Shown piece after piece: positions 25,019 through 33,712 of a stretch of DNA of 64,000 nucleotides. Positions within the stretch are counted from its first letter, which is position 1, and each line of letters begins with the position of its first letter. This stretch comes from Amycolatopsis sp. 2-15 (GTDB lineage Bacteria; Actinomycetota; Actinomycetes; Mycobacteriales; Pseudonocardiaceae): contig NZ_CP127294.1 in NCBI RefSeq assembly GCF_030285625.1, positions 630,001 through 694,000 on the forward strand, read 5' to 3'. A model generated the notes under the pieces. It saw nothing but the letters and a program-made list of their open reading frames with translations. It was not told where the DNA came from and did not search any database. The translations under genes were made by a program, and so were the position numbers.

Positions 25019-25681
25019 GTGAGTGACGACGCAGCCCTTCCGAGCCCCGACCAGATGCGGGCCTCCGACGCCGACCGCGAGCAGGTCGCGCAGGTTCTGC
25101 ACCAAGCCTTGTCCGAGGGCCGCATCACGATGACCGAGCTCGAGGAGCGGCTCTCCACCGTCTACGCGGCGAAGACCATCGGCGAGCTGAAGCCCGTGAC
25201 CCGCGACCTGCCGATCGGCGCCACGCCGTCAACGCCCTCTTCGGCTCTGCAGCCGGCCACCAGCCGCGCCCTCGGCCTCCCCGACAGCCGCATCGGCGGC
25301 CACCCGGGCTCGAACGTCTCGATCGGCGTCCTCTCCGGCGCCATCCGCAAGGGCAGCTGGGTCCTCCCGCCGCAGCACACCAGCGTCGCCTTCTGGGGTG
25401 GCACGGAGATCGACCTCCGCAGCGCGCGCTTCGCCGACAAACAATCCACCATCACCGCCGTCGCCATCATGGGCGGCATCGAGATCACGGTCCCCGACGA
25501 CATCAACGTCGACGTCACCGGCCTCGGCCTCATGGGCGGCTTCATCCTCGAAGACAAGTCCGGCGCCCCACCCGCCCCTGCCACGGCCCCCACCCTGACC
25601 ATCAACGGCCTCGCCTTCTGGGGCGGCGTGGTCGTCTACCGCAAGAAGGCGAAGAAGGACAACTCGCAACTGGAAAGCTGA
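25019..25681 (+). CDS. DUF1707 / LiaF-like C-terminal domain protein
   Basis: A 220-residue protein, start taken as GTG 25019 (the ATG at 25055, MRASDADREQ, is an alternative). The DUF1707 (SHOCT-like) domain is MRASDADREQVAQVLHQALS plus EGRITMTELEERLSTVYAAKT. The C-terminal half (VAIMGGIEITVPDDINVDV, LMGGFILEDKSG, LAFWGGVVVYRKK) forms repeated beta strands like the LiaF/DUF2154 cell-wall-active-antibiotic-response domain. Such proteins are membrane-associated or regulatory in cell-envelope stress. No transmembrane segment is visible here. Confidence 0.88.
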   Translation: MSDDAALPSPDQMRASDADREQVAQVLHQALSEGRITMTELEERLSTVYAAKTIGELKPVTRDLPIGATPSTPSSALQPATSRALGLPDSRIGGHPGSNVSIGVLSGAIRKGSWVLPPQHTSVAFWGGTEIDLRSARFADKQSTITAVAIMGGIEITVPDDINVDVTGLGLMGGFILEDKSGAPPAPATAPTLTINGLAFWGGVVVYRKKAKKDNSQLES

Positions 25682-25789
25682 CCGCCTGCGCCGCGGGCCG
25701 CATGAGTTCCTGGAGACGCTGGGCCGCCCGGCGTCGTTCAGGCATCCGGAAATGGCTTCACCGGGCGATACCCGGCCAGCGGTGATGGC

Positions 25790-27112
25790 TCAGCCGCCGA
25801 GGCTGGACTGGACGGCGTCGCCGGCGAACTGATCCACGAGGCCGCTCACCTCGGCAAGCATGGCCGCCGCGGCGGGGTTGCTGTAGACGCTGGTCTGATC
25901 GCCCAGGCCGGGAACCGAAGGTACCGCCTTGTCGTAGGCCTCGGCGAGCGGCTGCACGGCCGTGACGAACGCGGTGCTCAGGAGAGTGGCCGGGGCCGAC
26001 GGCTGCGCGGGTTCGGGCCGAGGCAGCGGCGGCCGAGGGCCCCGGGTGGTTTCGGTCGCGCCGCGGCCCTGCCCGAGGTGCGCGTCGACGAACTCCAGGA
26101 TCCGCGCAGTCGACTCTGGGGACGTCTTCTCCAGCGTCAGATCGTGGCCGGTGTGTAGGACAACGTAGGCCTCCACTGGTGCGCCCGGGGCGTAGAACCG
26201 CTTCTCGAACTCGGCGAGCGTGGCCGACGACGAGCACGGACCGCCGGTGAGCCCGCAGAAGAGCGGGTCGTGGTCGCCGGCCACGTCGAGCACGGGGACG
26301 TCCAGCGTGCGCGTCGAGTCGTTGACCGGGTAGGTGGAGAACGTCGCGCCCTCGACGAGGTTGTCCGTGTCCCGCAAGTGCTCGTCGTCGTAGGCGACCA
26401 CGGCCGGGTCCGCGTTCGGCGCGTAGTACAGGCTGCCGCTGCGCCCCGCGGTGCCCGGATCGCTGGTGACGTACAGCGGATCGAGCGCCAGCCCGGCGAA
26501 GCGCGGGTCGCCAACCGCGGGTTCGTCGCGGCCGACGGCGCTCACGTAGCCGTTCGCGTAGTTGTAGGCGTGGCTGAACCCAGTAGTGACGAGCGCGCCG
26601 ACGTCATGGTATTTGCCGGCTTCGGTGGCCACGACCGCCGCCCCGACGCTGTGGCCCACCGTCGCCACCGACGAGAACGCCGTGCCCAGGGATCCCCCGC
26701 GCAGCGCGGAGACGACCTCGTGGACGGTCCGCACGTCGGCCTCGAAGGTGTCGAACAGGCTCAGCGGGTGCAGCGACGCACCCGAGCCGAGCCGGTCGAT
26801 CGCCAGTGTCGCGTACCCGTCCCGGTTCGCGGCCTGCGCGTAGGAGTACGTCTCGGGCTGGTAACCGAAGTCGAAGTATCCCCGGTTGTACGTCCAGCCG
26901 GATACCAGCAGCTGCACCGCCTTCGCACCGGGCGGAGTGCACAGCGTCCCCGCGATCGGCCCGGTCGCCCCGCCGACGGTCACCGGGACCACGACGTTCC
27001 GGCACTCGGTGATGCCGGGCGTGGCACCGGCCGGTGCCACGAAAACCGACGTGGCCAGGATCGTCGCGAGAAGCGGGATTCCGGCCCGGCCCATTCGTCG
27101 CGATTGCTGCAT
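25790..27112 (-). CDS. Secreted alpha/beta hydrolase (lipase/esterase-like)
   Basis: A 440-residue protein; ATG 27112 has AAGGAG eight bases upstream, so the longer frame is rejected. A signal peptide is clear: MQQSRRMGRAGIPLLATILA followed by TSVFVAPAGATPG. The nucleophile elbow is VGHSVGAAVV, and DVAGDHDPLF and HTGHDLTL supply the likely Asp and His. Two Cys in a LFCGLTGGPCSSS segment suggest a disulfide. A Pro-rich stretch (about residues 355-372) joins a C-terminal helical tail. It probably acts on an ester or lipid outside the cell. Confidence 0.85.
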   Translation of the reverse strand: MQQSRRMGRAGIPLLATILATSVFVAPAGATPGITECRNVVVPVTVGGATGPIAGTLCTPPGAKAVQLLVSGWTYNRGYFDFGYQPETYSYAQAANRDGYATLAIDRLGSGASLHPLSLFDTFEADVRTVHEVVSALRGGSLGTAFSSVATVGHSVGAAVVATEAGKYHDVGALVTTGFSHAYNYANGYVSAVGRDEPAVGDPRFAGLALDPLYVTSDPGTAGRSGSLYYAPNADPAVVAYDDEHLRDTDNLVEGATFSTYPVNDSTRTLDVPVLDVAGDHDPLFCGLTGGPCSSSATLAEFEKRFYAPGAPVEAYVVLHTGHDLTLEKTSPESTARILEFVDAHLGQGRGATETTRGPRPPLPRPEPAQPSAPATLLSTAFVTAVQPLAEAYDKAVPSVPGLGDQTSVYSNPAAAAMLAEVSGLVDQFAGDAVQSSLGG

Positions 27113-27508
27113 GCGGAAGCTCCTTGCGTGCTCGAGCGGGAAGCCAGCGAGGCCACACCGGTGGAGGCGCTGAGGCACCAGGTGTGCAAGCGGTGGCCGG
27201 CCGACACCGTGGAAGCTCGACATTAAACCGACGCAGTGGAGCGTAGCCGTACAAGATCATTTCGTCATCTTCTACGGCGGGATGTTCTGCTCGCACCTCG
27301 CCAGGGCTCGCGCCCGACGCCCGACGCCTGGCGGCGTTGGCGTTGGCGTTGGCCGTGGTCCGGTCCTCGTCAGCTCAGCCTGATCCGCAGTCCATCGACG
27401 CGCAAGGAAACGATCACGACCTGTGGACAACTCGCGGCCCGAACGCACCTGTCCACAGATTCCCGTGAGTGACCCGGCACAGGACGTGGCCGACCTACAC
27501 TCACAGGC
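27113..27508. other. Divergent intergenic region upstream of the secreted hydrolase and deoC
   Basis: No credible gene is seen in these 396 bases. They contain three copies of GGCGTT (27333-27350), GACGCCC-rich short repeats near 27311-27330, and a spaced inverted repeat at 27421-27458. Promoters for both flanking genes should lie here, but I cannot assign them. Confidence 0.6.
27421..27458. promoter_or_regulatory. Spaced inverted repeat CTGTGGACA/TGTCCACAG upstream of deoC
   Basis: Perfect 9-base arms at 27421-27429 and 27450-27458 are separated by 20 bases, 51 bases before the deoC start. The words match the actinobacterial DnaA-box consensus TTGTCCACA closely. They could be regulator half-sites for deoC or isolated DnaA boxes; sequence alone does not decide. 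Confidence 0.5.
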
Positions 27509-28483
27509 ATGACCACAACCACCAGCCCGAACGCGGCGCCGGACACCCCGGCGCCGCTGGCGGACGTGACTCGCGACGAGGCGAGCCTGCGGCGGTTCCT
27601 GCACGGGCTGCCCGGCGTCGACCAGGTCGGGGTCGAGCAGCGAGCGGCGGCCTTGGGCACACGCAGCATCAAGAAAGACGCCAAGCGCTGGGCGATCGAC
27701 ACCGCCATCTCGATGGTCGACCTGACCACGCTCGAGGGCGCCGACACGCGGGGCAAGGTCCGCGGGCTCGCGGCGAAAGCCCTGCGCCCCGACCCGGAGC
27801 GGCAGGACTGCCCGCGCGTGGCCGCCGTGTGCGTGTACCCCGACATGGTCGAGGCCGCGGTCGACGCGCTCAAGGGCAGTGCCGTACACGTGGCGAGCGT
27901 CGCGACCGGGTTTCCGTCCGGGCGCACCAGCCGCGAGGTGAAGCTGGCCGACACGCGCCTGGCCGTGGAGTACGGCGCGGACGAGGTCGACATGGTGATC
28001 GACCGCGGCGCGTTCCTCGAAGGCCGTTACATGGACGTCTTCGACGAGATCCGCGCGATCAAGGCGGCGTGCGGCGAAGCACACCTGAAGGTGATCCTGG
28101 AAACCGGCGAACTGGCGACGTACGACAACGTCCGCCGCGCGTCGTGGCTGGCGCTCCTGGCCGGTGGTGACTTCATCAAGACGTCCACCGGCAAGGTCTC
28201 CCCCGCTGCGACGCTACCGGTCACGCACGTGATGCTGCAGGCGGTGCACGACTGGCACGAGCAGACCGGCGAGCTGCGCGGAGTGAAGCCCGCGGGCGGC
28301 ATCCGCACGGCGAAAGACGCGATCAAGTACCTCGTCGCCGTGCACGAGGTGGCCGGTGAGCAGTGGCTGACCCCGAACCTGTTCCGTTTCGGCGCGTCCA
28401 GCCTGCTCAACGACCTGCTGCTGCAGCGGCGCACCCAGGTGGACGGCCACTACAGCGGCCCCGACTACGTGACGGTGGACTGA
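27509..28483 (+). CDS. deoC: Deoxyribose-phosphate aldolase
   Basis: A 324-residue class I aldolase from ATG 27509. The Schiff-base Lys224 is in GGDFIKTSTGKV, the second conserved Lys is in LKVILETG, and Asp in DEVDMVIDRGAF. The C-terminal VKPAGGIRTAKDAI binds phosphate. It is longer than the typical bacterial enzyme of about 220-260 residues, mainly at the N-terminus. It cleaves 2-deoxyribose 5-phosphate into acetaldehyde and glyceraldehyde 3-phosphate. The next two genes are aldehyde dehydrogenases, which fits disposal of acetaldehyde, and deoA, cdd and add elsewhere in the window supply the upstream steps. Confidence 0.95.
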   Translation: MTTTTSPNAAPDTPAPLADVTRDEASLRRFLHGLPGVDQVGVEQRAAALGTRSIKKDAKRWAIDTAISMVDLTTLEGADTRGKVRGLAAKALRPDPERQDCPRVAAVCVYPDMVEAAVDALKGSAVHVASVATGFPSGRTSREVKLADTRLAVEYGADEVDMVIDRGAFLEGRYMDVFDEIRAIKAACGEAHLKVILETGELATYDNVRRASWLALLAGGDFIKTSTGKVSPAATLPVTHVMLQAVHDWHEQTGELRGVKPAGGIRTAKDAIKYLVAVHEVAGEQWLTPNLFRFGASSLLNDLLLQRRTQVDGHYSGPDYVTVD

Positions 28484-28485
28484 CC

Positions 28486-29919
28486 ATGGGCATCTTCGAA
28501 TACGCCCCCGCGCCCGAGTCGCGCGACATCGCGAACCTCAAGGACCACTACCGGCCGTTCATCGGCGGCGAGTTCGTCGACGGTTCGGGCGAGCCGCTCA
28601 AGACCGTGAACCCGGCCACCGAGGAGATCCTCGCGGAGGTCGGCACGGCGTCGGTGTCCGATGTGGACACCGCCGTGCGCGCGGCGCGCAAAGCCTACGA
28701 CACCGTCTGGTCGAAGATGCCGGGCAGCGAGCGGGCGAAGTACCTCTTCCGCATCGCGCGCCTGATCCAGGAGCGCTCGCGCGAGCTGGCGGTGCTGGAG
28801 TCGCTCGACAACGGCAAGCCCATCAAGGAATCGCGCGATTCCGACGTCCCCACGGCCGCCGCGCACTTCTTCTACCACGCCGGCTGGGCCGACAAGCTCG
28901 ACTACGCGGGCTACGGCCCGAACCCCAAGCCGCTGGGTGTGGCGGGCCAGGTGATCCCGTGGAACTTCCCGCTGCTGATGCTGGCGTGGAAGATCGCGCC
29001 CGCGCTGGCCACCGGCAACACCGTCGTGCTCAAGCCGGCGGAGACCACGCCGCTCACGGCGCTGGTGTTCGCCGAGATCTGCCAGCAGGCCGAACTCCCG
29101 CCGGGTGTCGTGAACATCCTGCCGGGCGCCGGGGACATCGGTGCGGCCGTGGTGGAACACGGTGACGTCGACAAGATCGCGTTCACCGGCTCGACCGAGG
29201 TCGGCAAGCTGATCCAGCGCACGGTGGCGGGCACGCGCAAGAAGCTCACGCTGGAGCTCGGCGGCAAGGCGGCCAACGTCGTGTTCGACGACGCGCCGCT
29301 CGACCAGGCCGTGGAGGGGATCGTCAACGGGATCTTCTTCAACCAGGGCCACGTCTGCTGCGCGGGTTCGCGGCTGCTGGTGCAGGAGTCCGTGGCCGAG
29401 GAGGTCATGGAAAAGCTGCGCTACCGCGTCTCGACGCTGCGGATGGGCGATCCGCTCGACAAGAACACCGACATCGGTGCCATCAACTCCGCCGAGCAGC
29501 TGGCGAAGATCCGCGGGCTCGTGGAATCCGGCGACGCGGAGGGCGCGCAGCGCTGGACCAGCCCGTGCCCGGTGCCCGACCGCGGGTTCTTCTTCGCTCC
29601 CACGGTGTTCTCCGACGTGCACCAGTCGATGCGGATCGCGCGCGAAGAGATCTTCGGGCCGGTGCTGTCGGTGCTCACGTTCCGCACGCCGGACGAGGCC
29701 GTGGCGAAGGCCAACAACACGCCGTACGGGCTGTCGGCCGGCATCTGGACCGAGAAGGGTTCGCGCATCCTCTGGATGGCGAACAAGCTCCGGGCCGGCG
29801 TCGTCTGGGCCAACACGTTCAACCGCTTCGACCCCGCCGCGCCGTTCGGCGGCTACCAGGAGTCCGGGTTCGGCCGCGAGGGCGGGCGCACAGGACTGGA
29901 GGCTTACCTCAGTGTCTGA
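28486..29919 (+). CDS. Aldehyde dehydrogenase (catalytically complete)
   Basis: A 477-residue protein from ATG 28486, two bases after deoC. NAD(P)-aldehyde dehydrogenase motifs are present: VIPWNFPLLMLAWKIAPALA, FTGSTEVGK, the general-base Glu in LELGGKAANVVFDD, the catalytic Cys in NQGHVCCAGSRL, and EEIFGPVLSVLTF near the C-terminus. It should oxidise acetaldehyde (from DeoC) to acetate or another aliphatic aldehyde to its acid. It overlaps the start of the second dehydrogenase gene by eight bases, so the two are made together. Confidence 0.95.
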   Translation: MGIFEYAPAPESRDIANLKDHYRPFIGGEFVDGSGEPLKTVNPATEEILAEVGTASVSDVDTAVRAARKAYDTVWSKMPGSERAKYLFRIARLIQERSRELAVLESLDNGKPIKESRDSDVPTAAAHFFYHAGWADKLDYAGYGPNPKPLGVAGQVIPWNFPLLMLAWKIAPALATGNTVVLKPAETTPLTALVFAEICQQAELPPGVVNILPGAGDIGAAVVEHGDVDKIAFTGSTEVGKLIQRTVAGTRKKLTLELGGKAANVVFDDAPLDQAVEGIVNGIFFNQGHVCCAGSRLLVQESVAEEVMEKLRYRVSTLRMGDPLDKNTDIGAINSAEQLAKIRGLVESGDAEGAQRWTSPCPVPDRGFFFAPTVFSDVHQSMRIAREEIFGPVLSVLTFRTPDEAVAKANNTPYGLSAGIWTEKGSRILWMANKLRAGVVWANTFNRFDPAAPFGGYQESGFGREGGRTGLEAYLSV

Positions 29920-30796
29920 TTCAACGCAGTCTGACCGGCGTATATCAGTGGCCAAGACGTACAAGCTCTACATCGGCGGGGCCTTCCCACGCTCGGAGTC
30001 GGGCCGGGTCTACCCCGTCACCGATCCGCAGGGGAAGTTCCTGGCCAACGCGGCGCACGCGTCGCGCAAGGACGTGCGTGACGCCGTGGTGGCTGCGCGC
30101 AAAGCCTTCCCCGGCTGGTCGGGCGCCACGGCCTACAACCGCGGCCAGGTGCTCTACCGCGTCGCCGAGATGCTGGAGGGCCGGCGCGAGCAGTTCGTGA
30201 GCGAGGTCGCCGCGTCGGAAGGCCTCGCGCCGAGCCAGGCGGAGTCCCTTGTGGACGCCGCCATCGACCGCTGGGTCTGGTACGCCGGGTGGACGGACAA
30301 GATCGCGTCGGTGCTCGGCGCTGCGAATCCCGTTGCGGGGCCGTACTTCTCGTTCACCGTGCCCGAACCGACGGGCGTGGTCGGCGTGCTCGCGCCGCAG
30401 GAGTCGTCGCTGCTCGGCCTGGTGAGCGTGCTGGCACCGGTGCTGGCCGGTGGCTCCACGGCCGTCGTCGTCTCGAGCGCCGAGCGGCCGCTGCCGGCGA
30501 TCACGCTGTCGGAGGTCCTGGCGACGTCCGACCTGCCGGGCGGCGTCGCCAACGTGCTGACCGGTCGCGCGGCCGAACTCGGCCCGTGGCTGGCCTCGCA
30601 CGGTGACGTCAACGCCCTCGACCCGACGGGCGCCACACCGGAGGACCGCATCACGCTGGCGCGCGAGGCGGCGGGCACGGTCAAGCGCGTGCTCACGGTC
30701 CCCGACGCCGAACCCGACTGGACGCTGACTCCGGACCTCTCGCGGCTGCGCCGGTACCTGGAGGCGAAGACCGTCTGGCACCCGCTGGGCGTCTGA
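29912..30796 (+). CDS. Short aldehyde dehydrogenase-like protein lacking the catalytic half
   Basis: A 294-residue protein. GTG 29912 has GGAGG nine bases upstream; GTG 29948 is an alternative. It aligns with the N-terminal coenzyme-binding part of the ALDH fold (KTYKLYIGGAFPRSESGRV, PTGVVGVLAPQESSLLGLV) but ends before the regions holding the catalytic Cys and most of the catalytic domain. The canonical PWNFPL becomes APQESSL. It is intact, with normal codon use and a coupled start, so it is not simply decayed. A structural or regulatory subunit for the preceding enzyme is plausible but unproven. Confidence 0.85.
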   Translation: MSDSTQSDRRISVAKTYKLYIGGAFPRSESGRVYPVTDPQGKFLANAAHASRKDVRDAVVAARKAFPGWSGATAYNRGQVLYRVAEMLEGRREQFVSEVAASEGLAPSQAESLVDAAIDRWVWYAGWTDKIASVLGAANPVAGPYFSFTVPEPTGVVGVLAPQESSLLGLVSVLAPVLAGGSTAVVVSSAERPLPAITLSEVLATSDLPGGVANVLTGRAAELGPWLASHGDVNALDPTGATPEDRITLAREAAGTVKRVLTVPDAEPDWTLTPDLSRLRRYLEAKTVWHPLGV

Positions 30797-30816
30797 CCCG
30801 CACTAACCGACAGAAA

Positions 30817-30852
30817 GGGGCGGGCGGCACACCCTGGCGTGCCGCCCGCCCC
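30817..30852 (+). terminator. Intrinsic terminator after the deoC operon
   Basis: Fourteen-base perfect arms (GGGGCGGGCGGCAC, 30817-30830, with its complement 30839-30852) flank an 8-base loop. It lies between the convergent aldehyde dehydrogenase-like gene and the DUF4232 gene and can serve both. Confidence 0.85.
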
Positions 30853-30866
30853 TGGAGCAACAACCG

Positions 30867-31436
30867 TCACTCGGTCGGCGCGAGGCCTTGCGTCACCGCG
30901 CCGACGTCGATGGTGTGGCTGACCGAGTCGGCGTCGACCTCGCCGAGGGTCCAGTCCACGGTGATGTTCGGGTTGATGTAGTCACCGTGCTGGTTGGAGT
31001 CGGACGGCGCCACGACGTTGAGCCCGTTGGGCGTCTGCTGCTGGGCGTAGGGCTCGATGCCGGTCCAGTGCAGCGGCACGTAGGCCGAGGAGCCGTCGAC
31101 GAGCGCCACGGCGGGCGCGTCGGCCGGGGCCTCGTTGTTGATCAGCACGTTGTGCGCGCCGACGAGGTCTACCTGGAGATTGCCGGGCAGGTAACAGCGC
31201 TCGCCCGGGTTGGCGGTGAACTGCAGGGCGCCGTAGCGGTTGCCCGCACCCGCGCCGCCGTAGACCAGCTTCGAGGTGAACTGGTTCGACGTGCACGGCT
31301 GAACAGACGACGCAGACGAACCAGATGAAGCAGGCGCGGCGCTCGCGGTCCCGGCGGCCAGCGCCGTCGCCCCGGCGGCGATCCCGGCCACGGCGACGGC
31401 GGCGACAACGCGGCTGATGGTCTTGCGTGTGGTCAT
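30867..31436 (-). CDS. Secreted DUF4232 domain protein
   Basis: A 189-residue protein from ATG 31436 with GGGGAGAG upstream. The signal peptide ends in GTASAAPAS (about residue 34). The mature part is a beta-rich DUF4232 domain: PCTSNQFTSKLVYGGAGAGN, RYGALQFTANPGERCYLPGN and LVDGSSAYVPLHWTG. Two Cys in PCTSN and ERCYLPG likely form a disulfide. Such small exported proteins are numerous in actinomycetes and have no established function. It reads towards the terminator shared with the deoC operon. Confidence 0.85.
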   Translation of the reverse strand: MTTRKTISRVVAAVAVAGIAAGATALAAGTASAAPASSGSSASSVQPCTSNQFTSKLVYGGAGAGNRYGALQFTANPGERCYLPGNLQVDLVGAHNVLINNEAPADAPAVALVDGSSAYVPLHWTGIEPYAQQQTPNGLNVVAPSDSNQHGDYINPNITVDWTLGEVDADSVSHTIDVGAVTQGLAPTE

Positions 31437-31657
31437 TTCGGACTCTCCCCTTGTTCGAACCCCGGGCAGCCTCTCCGCCCGGCAGAACGACCGGTTTGGT
31501 GATTCATTCCCCTCGGTCGCTCTCACCAGGAAAGACGTCCACGTCACACGCGGGATGTCCGACTGTGGGATCAGCCGCAGGAACGCAACCCCAGCCACCC
31601 CGAAGCGTCACAAAGAGTGAACACGCGCGCGAGCGCGGTTCAGCTGATCAGCGCGGT

Positions 31658-32290
31658 TCAGTTGATGTCGCGCCGGCCCAGCGGCCGGCCCGGCAACGGC
31701 GTCCCCGGCCGGGCCTGCAGCCCGTCGATCATGATCGCGATGCTGCGCTCGGTGGACATCCGGGCGATTTCCGGCGAACGGGACTCCAGCTGACGCAGCA
31801 GCAGCGCGAACAGCATGGCCACGTCGCCCTCGGCGACGTCCGGGCGCAACGTCCCCTCGTCCTGCGCGCCCTGCACCATCGCTTCCAGCTCCACCAGCAG
31901 CTCTTCGCGCAACCTCGCGATCACCGGGTCTTCCTTCAGGATCTCGTGCGCCTTCTTCGACAACATCGCCAGCTGCACGGAAAGGTGCAGCTCAACGGAC
32001 TGGTGCAACAGCCGCACCAATGCGCACCAAGCCGTGGGCTCCTGCTCGGCCGCCTCACGCGCGTCTTCCAGCACCCGCGAGAAATTGTCGACGGCCACGG
32101 CCCGGATCAGCGCTTCGCGATCAGGGAAGCGCCGGTACAGCGTGCCGACACCGACGCCGGCCGCGCGGGCGATCTCCTCCATCGGCACCTCGGGCCCGAA
32201 CTCCGCGAAGATCGTGCGCGCCGCGGCGATGATCTGGTCGCGGTTGCGCCGCGCGTCCGCACGCAAGGGGACCTGGGGATCCGCGCTCAT
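31658..32290 (-). CDS. TetR/AcrR family regulator (probable repressor of the P450 operon)
   Basis: A 210-residue protein from ATG 32290; the longer open frame upstream is antisense to the regulatory region. The DNA-binding domain is DQIIAAARTIFAEFGPEVPM and ARAAGVGVGTLYRRFPDREA (residues about 17-62). The C-terminal half is a helical ligand domain with a SetR-like AcrR tail. It is divergent from the tandem P450 operon at 32491, with a nested palindrome in the 200-base gap, so it very likely controls both directions. Confidence 0.92.
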   Translation of the reverse strand: MSADPQVPLRADARRNRDQIIAAARTIFAEFGPEVPMEEIARAAGVGVGTLYRRFPDREALIRAVAVDNFSRVLEDAREAAEQEPTAWCALVRLLHQSVELHLSVQLAMLSKKAHEILKEDPVIARLREELLVELEAMVQGAQDEGTLRPDVAEGDVAMLFALLLRQLESRSPEIARMSTERSIAIMIDGLQARPGTPLPGRPLGRRDIN

Positions 32291-32422
32291 GGCCCACCTT
32301 CCGCTCGCCGGGAACTCGTTACGCGCGCAAATTCTCGCATGGACAGCGCTCCACGCATTGCGAACACAACCCGTCACCCCTTTGCTAGTGGACGAAGATC
32401 CTCCGCTTCGGTACCGTGGGTC

Positions 32423-32467
32423 TTGAACCGGAATGTAATCCTCCACATACATTGCGTAAAGGTTCAA
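32423..32467. promoter_or_regulatory. Nested inverted repeats in the TetR/P450 divergon
   Basis: An outer pair TTGAACC (32423-32429) / GGTTCAA (32461-32467) encloses an inner pair AATGTA (32432-32437) / TACATT (32448-32453). The block ends 23 bases before the first P450 start codon. It is a likely TetR operator; which of the two pairs is bound is unknown. Confidence 0.6.
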
Positions 32468-32490
32468 AACCACCAAAAGGGGATCCCACC

Positions 32491-33702
32491 ATGACAGAAG
32501 TTGCCGAACCCGAGCTCGCCAGCTTCCCGATGGCGCGCACGTGCCCGTTCGCGCCGCCGCCGGAGTACAAGCGTTTCGAGGACGAGCGGGCGAAGCTCGT
32601 CGAGCTCGACTCCGGGCAGCGCGCCTGGGTGCTGTCAAAGCACGAGGACGTGCGCGCGATGCTGAACGACCCCAGGTTCAGCTCCAACCGCTTCAACCCC
32701 GGCTTCCCGGTCCTGTTCCGCGACGGAGCGCCGCGGCGCGAGCGCAAGCTCAACCCGTCGCTGATCAACATGGACGCGCCGGAGCACGGCCCCGCGCGCC
32801 GCGAGGTCGTCGGCGAGTTCACCGTGAAGCGGATGAAGGCGCTTCAGCCGCGCATCCAGGAGATCGTCGACGAGCACATCGACGCGATCCTCGCCGGTGA
32901 CCAGCCCGCCGACCTGGTCTCGGCGCTGTCGCTGCCGGTCCCGTCGCTCGTGATCTGCGAGCAGCTCGGCGTCCCCTACGCCGACCACGACTTCTTCCAG
33001 CAGCACAGCTCGCGCATCCTCAACCGCGAGGTCTCCTCCGACGAGCGGCTCGAATCCGTGGTGGCGCTCGAGGAGTACCTCGACAAGCTGGTCGCGGAGA
33101 AGGAGGAGAACCCCTCCGACGACCTGCTCGGCCGCCAGATCGCGAAGAAGCGCGAAGAAGGCGAGTACGACCGCAACGACCTCACGTCGCTCGCCTTCCT
33201 GCTGCTCATCGCCGGCCATGAGACCACGGCGAACATGATCTCGCTCGGCACCGTCGCGCTGCTGGAGAACCCCGAGCAGCTCGAGGCGATCAAGGCCGAC
33301 CCGGGCAAGACGCTCGACGCGGTGGAGGAGCTGCTGCGCTACTTCACCATCGCCGAGTTCGCGACCACTCGCGTCGCGACGGAGGACGTGGAGCTCGCGG
33401 GCGTCACGATCAAGGCCGGCGAGGGTGTGCTGGGCCTGAGCTACGCCGCCAACTTCGACGGCGATGCCTTCCCCGAGCCGGAAAAGCTCGACATCACCCG
33501 CGGCGGGCGCAAGCACGTGGCGTTCGGCTTCGGCGCGCACCAGTGCCTCGGCCAGAACCTCGCGCGCATGGAGCTGCAGATCGTGTTCGACACGCTGTTC
33601 CGCCGCATCCCGACCCTGAAGCTGGCCGCCCCGGTCGACCAGCTGCCGTTCAAGCACGATTCCGCGATCTTCGGTCTCCACTGTCTGCCCGTCACCTGGT
33701 GA
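32491..33702 (+). CDS. Cytochrome P450 (CYP105-like), copy 1
   Basis: A 403-residue soluble P450 from ATG 32491. The I-helix AGHETTANMI has the acid-alcohol pair, EELLRYF is the ExxR motif, and AFGFGAHQCLGQNLAR is the haem-binding loop with its Cys near residue 351. The N-terminal ARTCPFAPPPEY and the tail CLPVTW are shared by all copies in the operon. It should hydroxylate a small hydrophobic substrate with electrons from the ferredoxin encoded at 36899. The haem loop differs from copies 2 and 3 in GAH for GPH. Confidence 0.93.
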   Translation: MTEVAEPELASFPMARTCPFAPPPEYKRFEDERAKLVELDSGQRAWVLSKHEDVRAMLNDPRFSSNRFNPGFPVLFRDGAPRRERKLNPSLINMDAPEHGPARREVVGEFTVKRMKALQPRIQEIVDEHIDAILAGDQPADLVSALSLPVPSLVICEQLGVPYADHDFFQQHSSRILNREVSSDERLESVVALEEYLDKLVAEKEENPSDDLLGRQIAKKREEGEYDRNDLTSLAFLLLIAGHETTANMISLGTVALLENPEQLEAIKADPGKTLDAVEELLRYFTIAEFATTRVATEDVELAGVTIKAGEGVLGLSYAANFDGDAFPEPEKLDITRGGRKHVAFGFGAHQCLGQNLARMELQIVFDTLFRRIPTLKLAAPVDQLPFKHDSAIFGLHCLPVTW

Positions 33703-33712
33703 GGGAGGAAGC

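Noticed and set aside
27421..27458. Replication origin from the TGTCCACAG words
   Set aside because: Only two DnaA-like words are present, with no dnaA, dnaN or AT-rich unwinding region nearby.
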